Assembly: GCF_001644665.1 (NCBI RefSeq)
Contig: NZ_CP011393.1
Span: 372,001 to 436,000, forward strand
DNA: 64,000 bases
Reading direction: 5' to 3'
DNA from: Fervidobacterium pennivorans
GTDB lineage: Bacteria; Thermotogota; Thermotogae; Thermotogales; Fervidobacteriaceae
Shown here: positions 8,456 to 17,347 of the stretch, piece after piece
Numbering within the stretch: position 1 is the first letter of the stretch
How the letters are laid out: every line of letters begins with the position of its first letter
Position numbers and translations under genes: made by a program
Notes under the pieces: model-generated
Databases searched by the model: none
Told to the model about the DNA's origin: nothing
What the model saw: the letters and a program-made list of their open reading frames with translations, nothing else

Positions 8456-10654
8456 ATGGTCTATCTGAGAGTTTTTTCTTCGAAAATAACTAAAGTTTTC
8501 TTCGTTATGTTTGTTTTGTTAGTGGTCTTGAGTTCGTGCGTAAATCCTTCAAACTCTAAGAAACCAGAACTTCTATCACCCAGAAACAACGAGGCTAATT
8601 TGAATTTCAACAACGTAAAGCTAACCTTTAATACCCCAACAAATGGTGAATATGAAGTGATAGTCAGAGAAAACGGCACAGGAACTACGGTCTTCACCCA
8701 AGTTGTTAGCGGTGGGCAAGGTATCCAGGTAGATGTTCCCAAAGGTAGGTTAAAACCTAATACTACCTACCGCTGGTATGTTAGGCTCAAGGGAAACGAT
8801 TCAGTTGCAAGTGAATATTGGAACTTTAGAACTAAAGAAAATTCTGTGCCGATTGTATTAAATCTAAAACCTGATAAGACCTCTGGTCATCCTTTTGGTG
8901 CTCTGGCGCTAACATGGAGCGCAAGTGATCCGGATAACGATGACCTGAAGTTCTATGTGAAGGTGTATGAAGCTGGGAAAGATAAACCAGTTTTTGAAAC
9001 AATTGTAGCCACAAACTCAGCCGTCGTGAAGGACCTGAAACAGTTAGCAAGTTACGAATGGTCAGTTCAGGCAGAAGATCCCTGGGGAGCTAAAAGCGAG
9101 CTAATCGTTGCAACATTTACAACGAAGCAGAACGAGGCACCGGACAGAATAGAACTACTTAATCCACGCGATGGAGAAAGAGATGTAAAGTTCAACAATT
9201 TAACACTCCGTTGGCAAGGATACGACAAAGATTACGAAGATTTGAAATATAGCGTCTCAATCAATGACAGTCAGAACCTGCTCAGTAATTCAACACTTAC
9301 AGAATTCACGGTTACAGGGCTAAAACCAAGCACTACGTACAAACTAACAATAACTGCGATAGATAAGTACAGTGAAACAAAAACGCAGAGTTTCTATTTC
9401 ACAACTAAAGCAAATACACCGCCTGATAAACCAACGCTAATTGCTCCAGAAAATGGAGCGAAGTTGAACTTTGCAAAGATCTCTAGTGTTAATTTCCAAT
9501 GGAGCTCGGCAAGTGACCCTGATGAGGATGAAGTTAGCTATGAGTTTGTTGTAGTTTCTGAAAACAAGGTTGTGCTGAGAAAGAGTCCTGTGCTTGGTAA
9601 CAGTATCAGTCTGAATGTCTCTGGTGTGTTTGAAATTGGAAAGACTTACACCTGGTATGTCTTAGCAAAAGACCCACACGGTGGAAGCACAAAGAGCGAT
9701 GAATTTACGTTTACCACTTACAGGAACAATCCACCAACGGTTCCTACATCACCATATCCATCGGATAAGGCTGATAATCTCCCTAATAGAATCCCGAGGT
9801 TTTCATGGGTATCAGAAGACCCAGACGGAGACCAGTTGAGGTATGATATTTATCTGGGTGAAAATCCTGATAATCTGCAACTGCTGGCAAGTGGACTAAC
9901 GACAAGTGTCTTTGAAACACCAAGGCTCTTCGAGTTTGGAAAGACGTACTATTGGAAGGTTGTGGTCTCGGATGGATACAACCCACCAGTGGAAGGTCCA
10001 ATCTGGAGTTTCAAAATAACTGACAAAGACGAGCCACCGACAGCACCTGAGCTTTTGTTACCAACAAACAACTCAAAAAACGTCGCTTTCAACAACGTTA
10101 CGTTGCGATGGAAAGCAAGTACGGATAAAGAAACTAGCGACCCAGCACAACTGGTGTATTATCTCTACATAGGTCAGCCTGACCAGATGACGCTCTATGC
10201 AACAATAACAGGCCAAACTAGTTCTGAAATTTCGCATGTTGTTGCAGGGCTTTCGCCAATCAAGACATACTACTGGAGAGTTGAGGTTAAAGATACGTTT
10301 GGTAATTATGCTTACAGTACCACTTGGAACTTTACAACGAAACCAAACGAAGCGCCCGACTTCCCATCAAATCCAAACCCGGCAGATGGAAGTGTAATTT
10401 CTTCGTCAAACACACCGACAACCATAATTCTTAGTTGGGGATGTTCTGATCCAGATGGAGATAACCTGACTTATGAGATTTACATCGCACGAACAAACGA
10501 TTTTACCGGTGTGGAACCGATAAGAACTTCTCAAAGATCTATCCAAGTTACATTGAACGAACCAGGTCTGTATTACTGGCGTGTTGTTGCAAAAGACCCA
10601 CATGATGGAGTAACAGAAGGAAAGGTTTGGAGATTTGAACTAAAAGTTCAGTAG
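8456..10654 (+). CDS. Lipoprotein of seven fibronectin type III-like modules
   Basis: 732 residues, ATG preceded by GAAGGGGG. A hydrophobic leader ends in the lipobox LSSC near residue 28, so it should be lipid anchored outside the inner membrane. The rest is about seven beta-sandwich modules of 90-100 residues. Most open with a P-rich linker (for example PDKPTLIAP, PPTVPTSPYP, APDFPSNPNP), carry an acidic DPDGD-like turn (DPDNDD, DPDEDE, DPDGDQ, DPDGDN) and end with YxWxVxxxDxxG...WxFxT. The acidic turns suggest calcium binding (inference). There is no catalytic domain. It could be a toga or surface adhesion or scaffold protein. It has its own promoter and terminator. Confidence 0.8.
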   Translation: MVYLRVFSSKITKVFFVMFVLLVVLSSCVNPSNSKKPELLSPRNNEANLNFNNVKLTFNTPTNGEYEVIVRENGTGTTVFTQVVSGGQGIQVDVPKGRLKPNTTYRWYVRLKGNDSVASEYWNFRTKENSVPIVLNLKPDKTSGHPFGALALTWSASDPDNDDLKFYVKVYEAGKDKPVFETIVATNSAVVKDLKQLASYEWSVQAEDPWGAKSELIVATFTTKQNEAPDRIELLNPRDGERDVKFNNLTLRWQGYDKDYEDLKYSVSINDSQNLLSNSTLTEFTVTGLKPSTTYKLTITAIDKYSETKTQSFYFTTKANTPPDKPTLIAPENGAKLNFAKISSVNFQWSSASDPDEDEVSYEFVVVSENKVVLRKSPVLGNSISLNVSGVFEIGKTYTWYVLAKDPHGGSTKSDEFTFTTYRNNPPTVPTSPYPSDKADNLPNRIPRFSWVSEDPDGDQLRYDIYLGENPDNLQLLASGLTTSVFETPRLFEFGKTYYWKVVVSDGYNPPVEGPIWSFKITDKDEPPTAPELLLPTNNSKNVAFNNVTLRWKASTDKETSDPAQLVYYLYIGQPDQMTLYATITGQTSSEISHVVAGLSPIKTYYWRVEVKDTFGNYAYSTTWNFTTKPNEAPDFPSNPNPADGSVISSSNTPTTIILSWGCSDPDGDNLTYEIYIARTNDFTGVEPIRTSQRSIQVTLNEPGLYYWRVVAKDPHDGVTEGKVWRFELKVQ

Positions 10655-10680
10655 TAGTCATTTGTAATCAAAATAAGCAT

Positions 10681-10705
10681 GCCGTGGCAAACGCCACGGC
10701 TTTTT
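10681..10705 (+). terminator. Terminator after the lipoprotein gene
   Basis: The 8-bp stem GCCGTGGC/GCCACGGC has the 4-nt loop AAAC and is followed by TTTTT. The IS copy 1 target duplication begins inside this T-run. Confidence 0.93.
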
Positions 10706-10709
10706 GAAA
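10702..10709. repeat. Target-site duplication of IS copy 1 (left)
   Basis: TTTTGAAA, identical to 11769-11776 on the other side of the element. Confidence 0.9.
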
Positions 10710-11768
10710 GATAGTGTTAACTTGTAGTGATGAAAGAGTGTAAGTGTGAAAGAATGCAATTGATATTGCCATTGTGTGTTTTCCAAAGATTCTTCACTAC
10801 ACAAAATCCTTGAATATATTTCGCTAAATTCTTCGTATTCTTCAGCCCTCGCTTGAGTCGGAAAAAGTCTTTCAACAATGAAAACTTAGATTCACATTGA
10901 TTGTTTTTACCGAGCGGTACCACTACGTGATTGATATTTCTGAACAACAGCTTTACTGCACTTTCATATGCACCAAGTCCATCAGTAATAAGTTCAATGT
11001 TTCTAGGTTTTGAATTACCAAAGAACTTCTCGAGCAATACTTTGACTTGTCCCATATCACGATACTTTGAGACATGCCAACAAAGAATTAAGTTAGTTTC
11101 GTGATCAACTAATAGCCAAACATAGTACTTTTGTTCTTTGAACACAAGAACAGTTTCATCAGCATGAACTGAGAAAACATTTTCGATGGTAAATGTTGGG
11201 AAAAGTACAGAGAATAAAGTACACAATTTAATAACCCATTTGTATATGGTGACATGAGATACTTTGATATTAAGAGAATGAGCAAGAGAGCGATAAGACA
11301 TATTGTGCTTCATATACAAAACGAAAGCCTTTAAGACGAAAAAGAGAGGAAAGCGGAAATATTTAAAGTTCTCAGGAATAAAAGTGACTGGTTCAGGAAA
11401 GTTAAAAGGTACTCTATCTTTGGTATGACGGGTTCTACAACGGAAAACAACGAAAGAGCGACGGACTTTGTGAATTTCCATAGCTTTACCACAAGAAGAG
11501 CATTTGGGATATGGGAAAGGAAAGTTTTTGCGTTTTTGAGAATGGGAAAGTTTGAAGGAATGATGGCAGAGTTTGCAAAGGAATTGTTGGTTACCGTATT
11601 TGTCGTGACCGTTTTTGTATAGGCTGGTGGAACCGCATTTTGGACAAGAGAGTGTTGAGTTGTTCATATCGGGATACCTCCTTTGTCGAGAGTTGGTTGG
11701 GGGGTGTCCCCTCTTTATAAGGATAATGCGGTTTTTGGAAAGTTTCAATACTTTTAGTTAACATTATC
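10710..11768 (-). mobile_element. Insertion sequence copy 1 (IS6-like, 1059 bp)
   Basis: The ends were set by comparing both copies, whose sequence identity stops exactly here. The terminal inverted repeats are GATAATGTTAACT (transposase 5' end, at 11768) and GATAGTGTTAACT (at 10710), 12 of 13 identical. Perfect 8-bp duplications TTTTGAAA flank it, the length known for the IS6 family. It landed in the T-run of the preceding terminator and 24 bp upstream of the start codon of the next gene. Confidence 0.93.
10717..11667 (-). CDS. IS6-like DDE transposase, copy 1
   Basis: 316 residues from the ATG at 11667, which follows AAAGGAGGT. An upstream TTG (11748) is part of the element's own -35 box, so it cannot be the start. 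Order of parts: zinc ribbon CPKCGS...CKLC, a second ribbon, a helix-turn-helix (SYRSLAHSLNIKVSHVTIYKWV), then a DDE catalytic domain with HADETVLVF, LITDGLGAYES and NQCESKFSLLKDF. Compared with copy 2, the second zinc ribbon has lost its last cysteine (CRTR instead of CRTC). Most differences between the copies cluster at residues 44-116, so this copy may be impaired. Confidence 0.9.
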   Translation of the reverse strand: MNNSTLSCPKCGSTSLYKNGHDKYGNQQFLCKLCHHSFKLSHSQKRKNFPFPYPKCSSCGKAMEIHKVRRSFVVFRCRTRHTKDRVPFNFPEPVTFIPENFKYFRFPLFFVLKAFVLYMKHNMSYRSLAHSLNIKVSHVTIYKWVIKLCTLFSVLFPTFTIENVFSVHADETVLVFKEQKYYVWLLVDHETNLILCWHVSKYRDMGQVKVLLEKFFGNSKPRNIELITDGLGAYESAVKLLFRNINHVVVPLGKNNQCESKFSLLKDFFRLKRGLKNTKNLAKYIQGFCVVKNLWKTHNGNINCILSHLHSFITTS

Positions 11769-11776
11769 TTTTGAAA
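11769..11776. repeat. Target-site duplication of IS copy 1 (right)
   Basis: TTTTGAAA, matching 10702-10709. Confidence 0.9.
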
Positions 11777-11792
11777 TAAGGGGAGGAATGAT

Positions 11793-12596
11793 TTGAAGGT
11801 AGCAATTATAGGCGGTGGGCCTGCAGGTATATCGTGCGCAGTCTTGTTGAAGAGATACGGTGTGGATGTTACAATTTATGAAAAGGATGAAATTGGTGGG
11901 TTGATAAGGAATGCATGGCGCGTTGAAAATTTCCCACCCGTTGGGTTTATCTCTGGGACAGGATTCGTGGATAAGTTAAAATGGTATATTAAAGAGTATA
12001 GGATAGAGGTTGTTCAGGATGAAATCTTGACTGTTGATGATTTTGAGATTACAGGTAGAGTGCGAAGATATCAATGCGATATCGCTGTTGTTGCCACTGG
12101 CACTGTTCCAAAACGGCTGGTAGACTTAGAGGGACCAAGGACGTTCTATGAATACATCCATCTTCCACAAGATGTTCAAACCGTTGCCATCTACGGTGGT
12201 GGGGATGTAGCGTTAGATTACGCTATCCATGCAAAAGAAGACAGTAGAGAACCTACCGTTTTTGTAAGAAGTAACAAGCTTAAAGCTGTTAGTAGGTTGG
12301 TTGAGTATGCAAAAGAAAGAGGAATTCCCATTAGACTCGGAGAAGCTATTGCATTTGTTGAACAGAAAGACGAGAAAGTCTACGTTTATACAAAAGCTGG
12401 GTCGTACATCTTCGATGCTCTTTTAATTGCGATTGGTAGAATAGCGAATGAACCTAAGATAAACGCGAGCTCTATGAAAGTATTTAAAATTGGAGATGTT
12501 GCTCATCCAAATTTTCGGCAATCATCGATAGCAATAGGTGATGGAATTAAGTGCGCAATGGAGATTGTGGAAATTGTAGAACAATTGAATAAATAA
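11793..12596 (+). CDS. FAD/NAD(P)-dependent oxidoreductase, thioredoxin reductase-like without the CxxC
   Basis: 267 residues from a TTG preceded by GGGGAGGAA. The FAD site is VAIIGGGPAGISCAVLL at the N-terminus; a second nucleotide-binding motif (VAIYGGGDVALDYAI, about residue 130) binds NAD(P)H. FKIGDVAHPNFRQSSIAIGDG near the end is the usual FAD-contacting GD motif. It is shorter than thioredoxin reductase (about 310), and no CxxC disulfide is present between the domains, so it should not reduce thioredoxin directly. It is first of five close plus-strand genes. IS copy 1 sits 24 bp upstream and has probably displaced or replaced its promoter. The substrate is unknown. Confidence 0.75.
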   Translation: MKVAIIGGGPAGISCAVLLKRYGVDVTIYEKDEIGGLIRNAWRVENFPPVGFISGTGFVDKLKWYIKEYRIEVVQDEILTVDDFEITGRVRRYQCDIAVVATGTVPKRLVDLEGPRTFYEYIHLPQDVQTVAIYGGGDVALDYAIHAKEDSREPTVFVRSNKLKAVSRLVEYAKERGIPIRLGEAIAFVEQKDEKVYVYTKAGSYIFDALLIAIGRIANEPKINASSMKVFKIGDVAHPNFRQSSIAIGDGIKCAMEIVEIVEQLNK

Positions 12597-12639
12597 ATAA
12601 ATAGAAAATAGAAAGGATTTGTGGAGGTGTGGCAAAGTT

Positions 12640-13614
12640 ATGGAATTTACGGAAGTTAAGGGTTTGCTCAATGATTTGAAAATCGTTGCAAGCTATGGCA
12701 AGGAAGACATCGCCATGGTTTATCTTGCCGAGAGTAAAAATGGTGCATTGATAGAGTTCGTTGAATCAATCCAACCCCCGATTCCGAGAGAGAAGAAATG
12801 GGTTTTGATTGTGTCGACTATGGACGGTTGTCCTGTTGGCTGTATGATGTGCGATGCAGGAGGGTATTACAAAAGGAAGCTCACGGAAGAAGAAATATTA
12901 GCTCAGATTTTGTTTTTAACCAATAAAAGATACGGTATGAGTGTCCCTGTTGAGAAGTTTAAAATCCAATTCGCACGTGTCGGAGAGCCGGCTTTAAACG
13001 ATAATGTGCTTGGCGTGCTTGAAAAACTCCCACACATGCTCGATGCACCAGGATTGATGCCTTCAATAAGTACCGTTGCACCAGTTGGGAGAGAAGGATG
13101 GTTCGAAAGATTGCTTGAGATAAAGAACAAATACTATATAGGTAGGTTCCAAATGCAATTTTCAATTCACAGTACGTCGAAAGAGCAAAGAGATAGGATT
13201 ATTCCTGTAAAGAAATGGGGTTTTGAAGAAATTACAAAGTACGGAGAACGGTTTGTTCAAAAAGGTGATAGAAAAGTGACACTGAATTTCGCACTCGCGC
13301 AGGAAAATGAAGTAGATGCATCGGTAATCATGGAGTACTTTGACCCTGAGAAATTCTTAATCAAAATTACTCCAGTCAATCCCACATACAGGGCTGTTGA
13401 GAATGGGTTAAATTCAGATGTTGATGAGCGAGGGCTTGTGTTTAAACACAGAAAGTTTGTCGCAGAGCTTGAGAAGAACGGGTACGAGGTTATAATCAGT
13501 GTTGGGGAGCTGGAAGAGAACAAAATCGGAAGTAATTGCGGTCAGTACGTTCAAAGGCATTTGGCAGCACAAAGGAAATTGGAAAATTCATATGTTTTTG
13601 TTAGGCAAGATTAG
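12640..13614 (+). CDS. RlmN-like radical SAM protein (short form)
   Basis: 324 residues from the ATG at 12640, behind GGAGGTG; the upstream TTG at 12619 overlaps that site. The iron-sulfur cysteines are C64, C68 and C71 (CPVGCMMC). Further RlmN/Cfr-like blocks are [10 protein letters not shown] (family GEP), [17 protein letters not shown] and a C-terminal SNCGQYV matching the second catalytic cysteine region of RlmN. It lacks the N-terminal helical RNA-binding domain and most motifs around the cluster differ from true RlmN. It is therefore probably a methyltransferase-like relative with another RNA or other target. It lies 43 bp after the oxidoreductase gene and may share electrons with it (inference). 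Confidence 0.7.
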   Translation: MEFTEVKGLLNDLKIVASYGKEDIAMVYLAESKNGALIEFVESIQPPIPREKKWVLIVSTMDGCPVGCMMCDAGGYYKRKLTEEEILAQILFLTNKRYGMSVPVEKFKIQFARVGEPALNDNVLGVLEKLPHMLDAPGLMPSISTVAPVGREGWFERLLEIKNKYYIGRFQMQFSIHSTSKEQRDRIIPVKKWGFEEITKYGERFVQKGDRKVTLNFALAQENEVDASVIMEYFDPEKFLIKITPVNPTYRAVENGLNSDVDERGLVFKHRKFVAELEKNGYEVIISVGELEENKIGSNCGQYVQRHLAAQRKLENSYVFVRQD

Positions 13615-13640
13615 TATTAGTATATATAGGAGCGATGTGT

Positions 13641-14051
13641 ATGAAAAGAATCCGAGTTGCGCTTATTGCACACGATAAGAAAAAATTAGATTTGGCAATG
13701 TTTGTTAAGGAGTGGATGCATGTATTTTCCAAATGCGATTTGTACGCAACAAGCACAACGGGGAAGGTTATAGAAGAAAAGATAGGGCTGAAGGTGAATA
13801 AGTTCCAGTCCGGACCATACGGGGGAGATTTGCAAATCGGTGCGTTGATAGTTAACAACGAAATCGATTTTGTGATTTTCTTACGAGACCCACTTACCGC
13901 TCAGCCCCACGAACCTGATGTAAGCGCACTCTTGAGGGTGTGCGACGTGCACAACGTACCGTTAGCAACGAATCTTGCAACTGCAGAAGCACTTGTGCTT
14001 GAGATTGAAAAGAAAATCATTAAGGAGACTAACGAAAATGAAGGAGAGTAA
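13641..14051 (+). CDS. mgsA: Methylglyoxal synthase
   Basis: 136 residues from the ATG at 13641 (AGGAG eight nt upstream; an ATG two codons earlier is less well placed). Conserved pieces: [21 protein letters not shown], the catalytic [11 protein letters not shown] with D63, and [15 protein letters not shown]. The enzyme converts dihydroxyacetone phosphate to methylglyoxal and phosphate, a glycolytic overflow route. Its stop codon is in frame with the next gene. Confidence 0.92.
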   Translation: MKRIRVALIAHDKKKLDLAMFVKEWMHVFSKCDLYATSTTGKVIEEKIGLKVNKFQSGPYGGDLQIGALIVNNEIDFVIFLRDPLTAQPHEPDVSALLRVCDVHNVPLATNLATAEALVLEIEKKIIKETNENEGE

Positions 14052-14099
14052 AAAGTCATTGCCGATAATATAAAAGCTGAAAAAGTACCTTACAGAGAT

Positions 14100-15053
14100 A
14101 TGTTGTTAGTTCTGTTTTATTTTCTGCTTTTCATATTCTTTGCTTGGAAAGTGCCTTTTGTCATTGGTGCACTCGTATTGGGCTATTATTTCTCCGTTAT
14201 TCTTAGTGTGCCTTATGACTATGTTCTGAAAAAAACAGGAAAACGCTTTCCTGCAATAGCATCTTACGTCTTTGTAATTGCAATATTCGTTTATGCAATT
14301 GCTTCTTTCTTCCCGTTAGTTATCAATCAAATAAATTCAGTTATACAAAGTGCGCAATCCGCAAGTCTTAATTTGGATTTACCCGCTTGGGCTTTGAAAT
14401 ATCTTGACGAATTCAAAAGTAATATCTCTTCTTTCCTCGCACAAGTGATAAAATACGTTGCCAATATCTTGCCGTCTCTCTTCACAATGGTTGTTTTGCT
14501 TATAGTCACGATGGCTGGTGTGGAGAGTATAAGATTTTATTTTAAAGAGAAAGTTCATTTTTTGTTTATCGATGACCCAAAGTACGGTGAACATTTTGTC
14601 GTTCACTTCTTTAATAACGTGAAGCGTTATCTAAGAGGGCAGGTTTTGGTTTCGTTTATTAGTGCATCTCTTACAACCGTCGGGCTTTACATCATTGGTG
14701 TACCTTCGGCGCTAACATTGGGTATTTTGTCTTTTATTGGCGGATTCTTCCCGTTCGTAGGGTTGCTGCTTACCGCTGTTCCTATGTGTCTTCTAGTGTT
14801 TACTTCTCAAGGGGTAAAGGGTATGGTTTGGCTGACCGTAGTGCTTGTTGCCGTTAATCAAACGGAATCTTGGTTCTACGGTCCAAAGATTCAGAGCAGT
14901 AATTTGAAGATTCATTGGTTTGTGATACTACTTTCGATATTCATTTTGGGTAGCGTTCTTGGATTTGTAGGAGTTTTGCTCGCTTTACCAATTTTGATAT
15001 TCATACGTGATTACTGGAATTTCTATGTGCTGAAGCTAAGAACTGAAAAATAG
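14100..15053 (+). CDS. AI-2E/YdiK family transporter-like membrane protein
   Basis: 317 residues from the ATG at 14100. About seven or eight membrane segments are visible, with the family block FIGGFFPFVGLLLTAVP and a C-terminal pair of segments ending GFVGVLLALPILIF. The start is uncertain: the ATG has no good ribosome site. The frame extends upstream without a stop to the mgsA TAA at 14049, with hydrophilic residues KAEKVPYRD typical of this family's N-terminus. A rare ATT at 14058, 11 nt after the GGAG in the mgsA 3' end, would fit. The family exports small molecules or ions (AI-2, Na+/H+ in some members); the substrate here is unknown. Confidence 0.75.
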   Translation: MLLVLFYFLLFIFFAWKVPFVIGALVLGYYFSVILSVPYDYVLKKTGKRFPAIASYVFVIAIFVYAIASFFPLVINQINSVIQSAQSASLNLDLPAWALKYLDEFKSNISSFLAQVIKYVANILPSLFTMVVLLIVTMAGVESIRFYFKEKVHFLFIDDPKYGEHFVVHFFNNVKRYLRGQVLVSFISASLTTVGLYIIGVPSALTLGILSFIGGFFPFVGLLLTAVPMCLLVFTSQGVKGMVWLTVVLVAVNQTESWFYGPKIQSSNLKIHWFVILLSIFILGSVLGFVGVLLALPILIFIRDYWNFYVLKLRTEK

Positions 15054-15064
15054 GTGGTGCACTG

Positions 15065-15547
15065 ATGGAAGATATTTCGGGATATAAAATATGTGATGTT
15101 TACACAGACGGTAGTTTCAGAGATGGCATCGTGGGAAGTGGTGTTGTAATCAAGTGTAGCGAAGTGATAGAGGAATTCGCGTTTAGCATAAAATCTGAAG
15201 TACTCTCCGTTCACAGAAATGTTTCAGGAGAGATTTACGCTGTGATGTACGCTGTCTTTTACGCTTCAAAGAAAGGCATAAATAAAATACGAATTTTCCA
15301 TGATTACTCGGGTCTTGCAAACTGGATTAGTGGTGAATGGAAAACAAAGACTGAGCTGACAAAGTTGTACAAAGCATTCCTGGAGCATTACATGAATTAT
15401 GTTGATATTGAATTTATCCAAGTGCAAGCACACAAAGGTAACCAGTTGAACAATCTGGCAGATAAATTGGCTAAGAAAGCTCTTGAAGGCGAGTTTCATG
15501 CCCCTTACTTTGAGGATTTTTTGACCCAGCTTGAGATGTTTAAATGA
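15065..15547 (+). CDS. Ribonuclease H family protein (RNase HI-like)
   Basis: 160 residues, ATG five nt after GGTGGTG. Acidic residues are in place: YTDGSF near the N-terminus, SGEIYAV, FHDYSG and NNLADKLAKKA near the C-terminus, the D-E-D-D set. The family cuts RNA in RNA-DNA hybrids. The N-terminal DVYTDGSFRDGIVGSGVV is divergent from E. coli RnhA, closer to small thermophile RNase HI proteins. It is the last gene of the five-gene run and ends at a terminator. Confidence 0.85.
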   Translation: MEDISGYKICDVYTDGSFRDGIVGSGVVIKCSEVIEEFAFSIKSEVLSVHRNVSGEIYAVMYAVFYASKKGINKIRIFHDYSGLANWISGEWKTKTELTKLYKAFLEHYMNYVDIEFIQVQAHKGNQLNNLADKLAKKALEGEFHAPYFEDFLTQLEMFK

Positions 15548-15576
15548 AAACTGCCCCACGGCATCGGGGCAGTTTT
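15547..15576. terminator. Bidirectional terminator between convergent genes
   Basis: The 11-bp stem AAAACTGCCCC/GGGGCAGTTTT with an 8-nt loop has A's on one side and T's on the other. It serves the RNase H gene (plus) and the glycosidase gene (minus). Confidence 0.88.
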
Positions 15577-15594
15577 ATATTTGGTTTTCACCTG

Positions 15595-17172
15595 TTATTT
15601 TACTCCTAACGCAACGGGTATATTTCTTGGGGTTCCGCTTGTTACGTATTTTCCTGCATAAACCATCGATGTCGAGCTACCTCCATCAAGCATCATCGCT
15701 GAATCGTAACCTTTGGATTTCAAGAACTGGGCCGCTTCGTCAAAATTCATACCAACCCCATTTTTGCCCTCTATTGTAATGAGATGAACTTTTCCGTCTT
15801 TTATCGCTATTATCGTCCTGTTCGCACGTGTCGTTGGTATGCCTCCACCGTATCTGAGTTTTTCTTCGGCTGCATCTGGAATGATGTTACCGTCTTGCAA
15901 TAGCAATGGACCTGCACCAACAGCGTTCTTGATTTGATATCCGTCATCCGTGTAAAGTTCAACTGTGACGGTTTGGCCAACCGTGAGATTAGGTAAAAAC
16001 TTGTTTTTTACATCGTTGCTAATCATTATGACCTCCGAATTTGATGGAACCGCTGAAATGTAGCCAATTGATGCAATTTTTCCATCCTTTACAACCACAT
16101 ACGTTCTAGTTCTGTCGTTGGGGATTTTGAGTGCAAACTCGGAAGTGTATAAGTTCACTTCTCCAAGAGATGTTGTATTGACACCTTTGACTAAGAGTAA
16201 AACATCTCCAATCCTTACCGTGATATCTACGTACGCTTTTTTAATAAACACTCTACCATCGGTTGTTTGTATGAACATGGGCCTCAATCCATACCTATGA
16301 GAAAGCACTCTTCCATTTGATATGACGATATCTATTGGTAACCCTGTTGCTGGATCAAAGTAGTTTGCATTGACACCGCTAGAAAATCCATGATAGGAAA
16401 GGATATTTGCCAATGTCGCCATTGAACCTATGCCTTTCGCTGGCAATAAGGGGGTGATATTGGTATGCCTCGGGTCCGCTATCATGTAATTAATTGTGAA
16501 AGTCCTTCCCGCAAATATTTCTGTACGCTTGGTGTATTCTATTTTTCTAATCACGGGTTCTATCCGTACGACTATCTTGTTCTCCGAATACGTAATGTTG
16601 TAGCCTGATACAGCTTTTTCAACCGTTATTATTGTAGTGTGATTTGTTCTTGAAACCGATACACCTGCAGGTGTTTTTAAATCACATTGAGCTGGTGAAA
16701 GTTTGAGCGAAAGCGTGTTGTTGGAAAGCGATGCACTGAGAAATTCTTTTTTGGCAGGCACTGAGGTGCCGATAGTGAGTACATCATCTGTATAATCAAT
16801 GAATGTTATCGAAAACGGTTTGTCGTAGTATACATCGTTCATTTTTGATAGTTTAAAAAAGCTTGATATGAAATCCGCCTTTACAAATACTACACCGTTG
16901 ACAATAGTATAGGCTTTTGGGACATATTCTTGAAAATCGACAAGAAAGTCACTATCTGAACCGATGATGAGCTTTCTGTTGTGTATGAGGTATACTCTCT
17001 CATTCTTAACAATGTTGAACCCCATGTCTCTGAGCTGTGACTCTGTGAAATAACCATTGCTTGGTTCGAAGACGTTGTTATTAATTAAAAAAACCTGGGC
17101 AGCCATAAAGGTTGCCAAGGTCAAGAAAAACAAAGAAAGTGTTTTCAGTAGCGCCGAGTTTTTTGCGTTCAC
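15595..17172 (-). CDS. Secreted NAGPA-domain phosphodiester glycosidase-like protein
   Basis: 525 residues from a GTG at 17172, 9 nt after AAGGGG; a GTG at 17184 touches the ribosome site. The N-terminal hydrophobic segment (LLKTLSLFFLTLATFMAAQ) is a signal peptide or anchor. The first 200 residues resemble copper-amine-oxidase-like or AMIN-type beta modules. The C-terminal 300 residues are a NAGPA domain, with GSMATLANILSYHGFSSGVN, NANYFDP, GAGPLLLQDGN, GGGIPTTRANRT and the hallmark MLDGGSSTSMVYAG. The family hydrolyses phosphodiester-linked sugars, and bacterial members are tied to exopolysaccharide or wall metabolism. The substrate is unknown. Own promoter at 17228-17256. Confidence 0.8.
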   Translation of the reverse strand: MNAKNSALLKTLSLFFLTLATFMAAQVFLINNNVFEPSNGYFTESQLRDMGFNIVKNERVYLIHNRKLIIGSDSDFLVDFQEYVPKAYTIVNGVVFVKADFISSFFKLSKMNDVYYDKPFSITFIDYTDDVLTIGTSVPAKKEFLSASLSNNTLSLKLSPAQCDLKTPAGVSVSRTNHTTIITVEKAVSGYNITYSENKIVVRIEPVIRKIEYTKRTEIFAGRTFTINYMIADPRHTNITPLLPAKGIGSMATLANILSYHGFSSGVNANYFDPATGLPIDIVISNGRVLSHRYGLRPMFIQTTDGRVFIKKAYVDITVRIGDVLLLVKGVNTTSLGEVNLYTSEFALKIPNDRTRTYVVVKDGKIASIGYISAVPSNSEVIMISNDVKNKFLPNLTVGQTVTVELYTDDGYQIKNAVGAGPLLLQDGNIIPDAAEEKLRYGGGIPTTRANRTIIAIKDGKVHLITIEGKNGVGMNFDEAAQFLKSKGYDSAMMLDGGSSTSMVYAGKYVTSGTPRNIPVALGVK

Positions 17173-17227
17173 GAAAGAGAACACCCCTTGGTTTGGATTT
17201 TTTATTTCTTTTCACCTTTCGAGCGTA

Positions 17228-17256
17228 ATTATACCATGTTTAAGTGTTTTAATCAA
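17228..17256 (-). promoter_or_regulatory. Promoter of the NAGPA-domain gene
   Basis: TTGATT and TATAAT on the minus strand are separated by exactly 17 bp, about 56 bp upstream of the start. Confidence 0.8.
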
Positions 17257-17273
17257 GAACAGCAAAAGGAAAT

Positions 17274-17301
17274 AAAAAGGGGGCTTTGTTCCTCAGCCCC
17301 C
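17274..17301 (-). terminator. Terminator after the pyrimidine phosphorylase gene
   Basis: On the minus strand GGGGGCT/AGCCCCC encloses a 9-nt loop and is followed by TTTTTA. Confidence 0.88.
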
Positions 17302-17347
17302 TCGGGTTCTTTTGTTCTCTTGTTTGCTTTTTTAGTCTTTGAAAACT

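Noticed and set aside
14061-14068. Second sigma-28 promoter (GCCGATAA)
   Set aside because: The -10 octamer is exact, but no TAAA lies 14-16 bp upstream, and it is inside the extended frame of the AI-2E-like gene.
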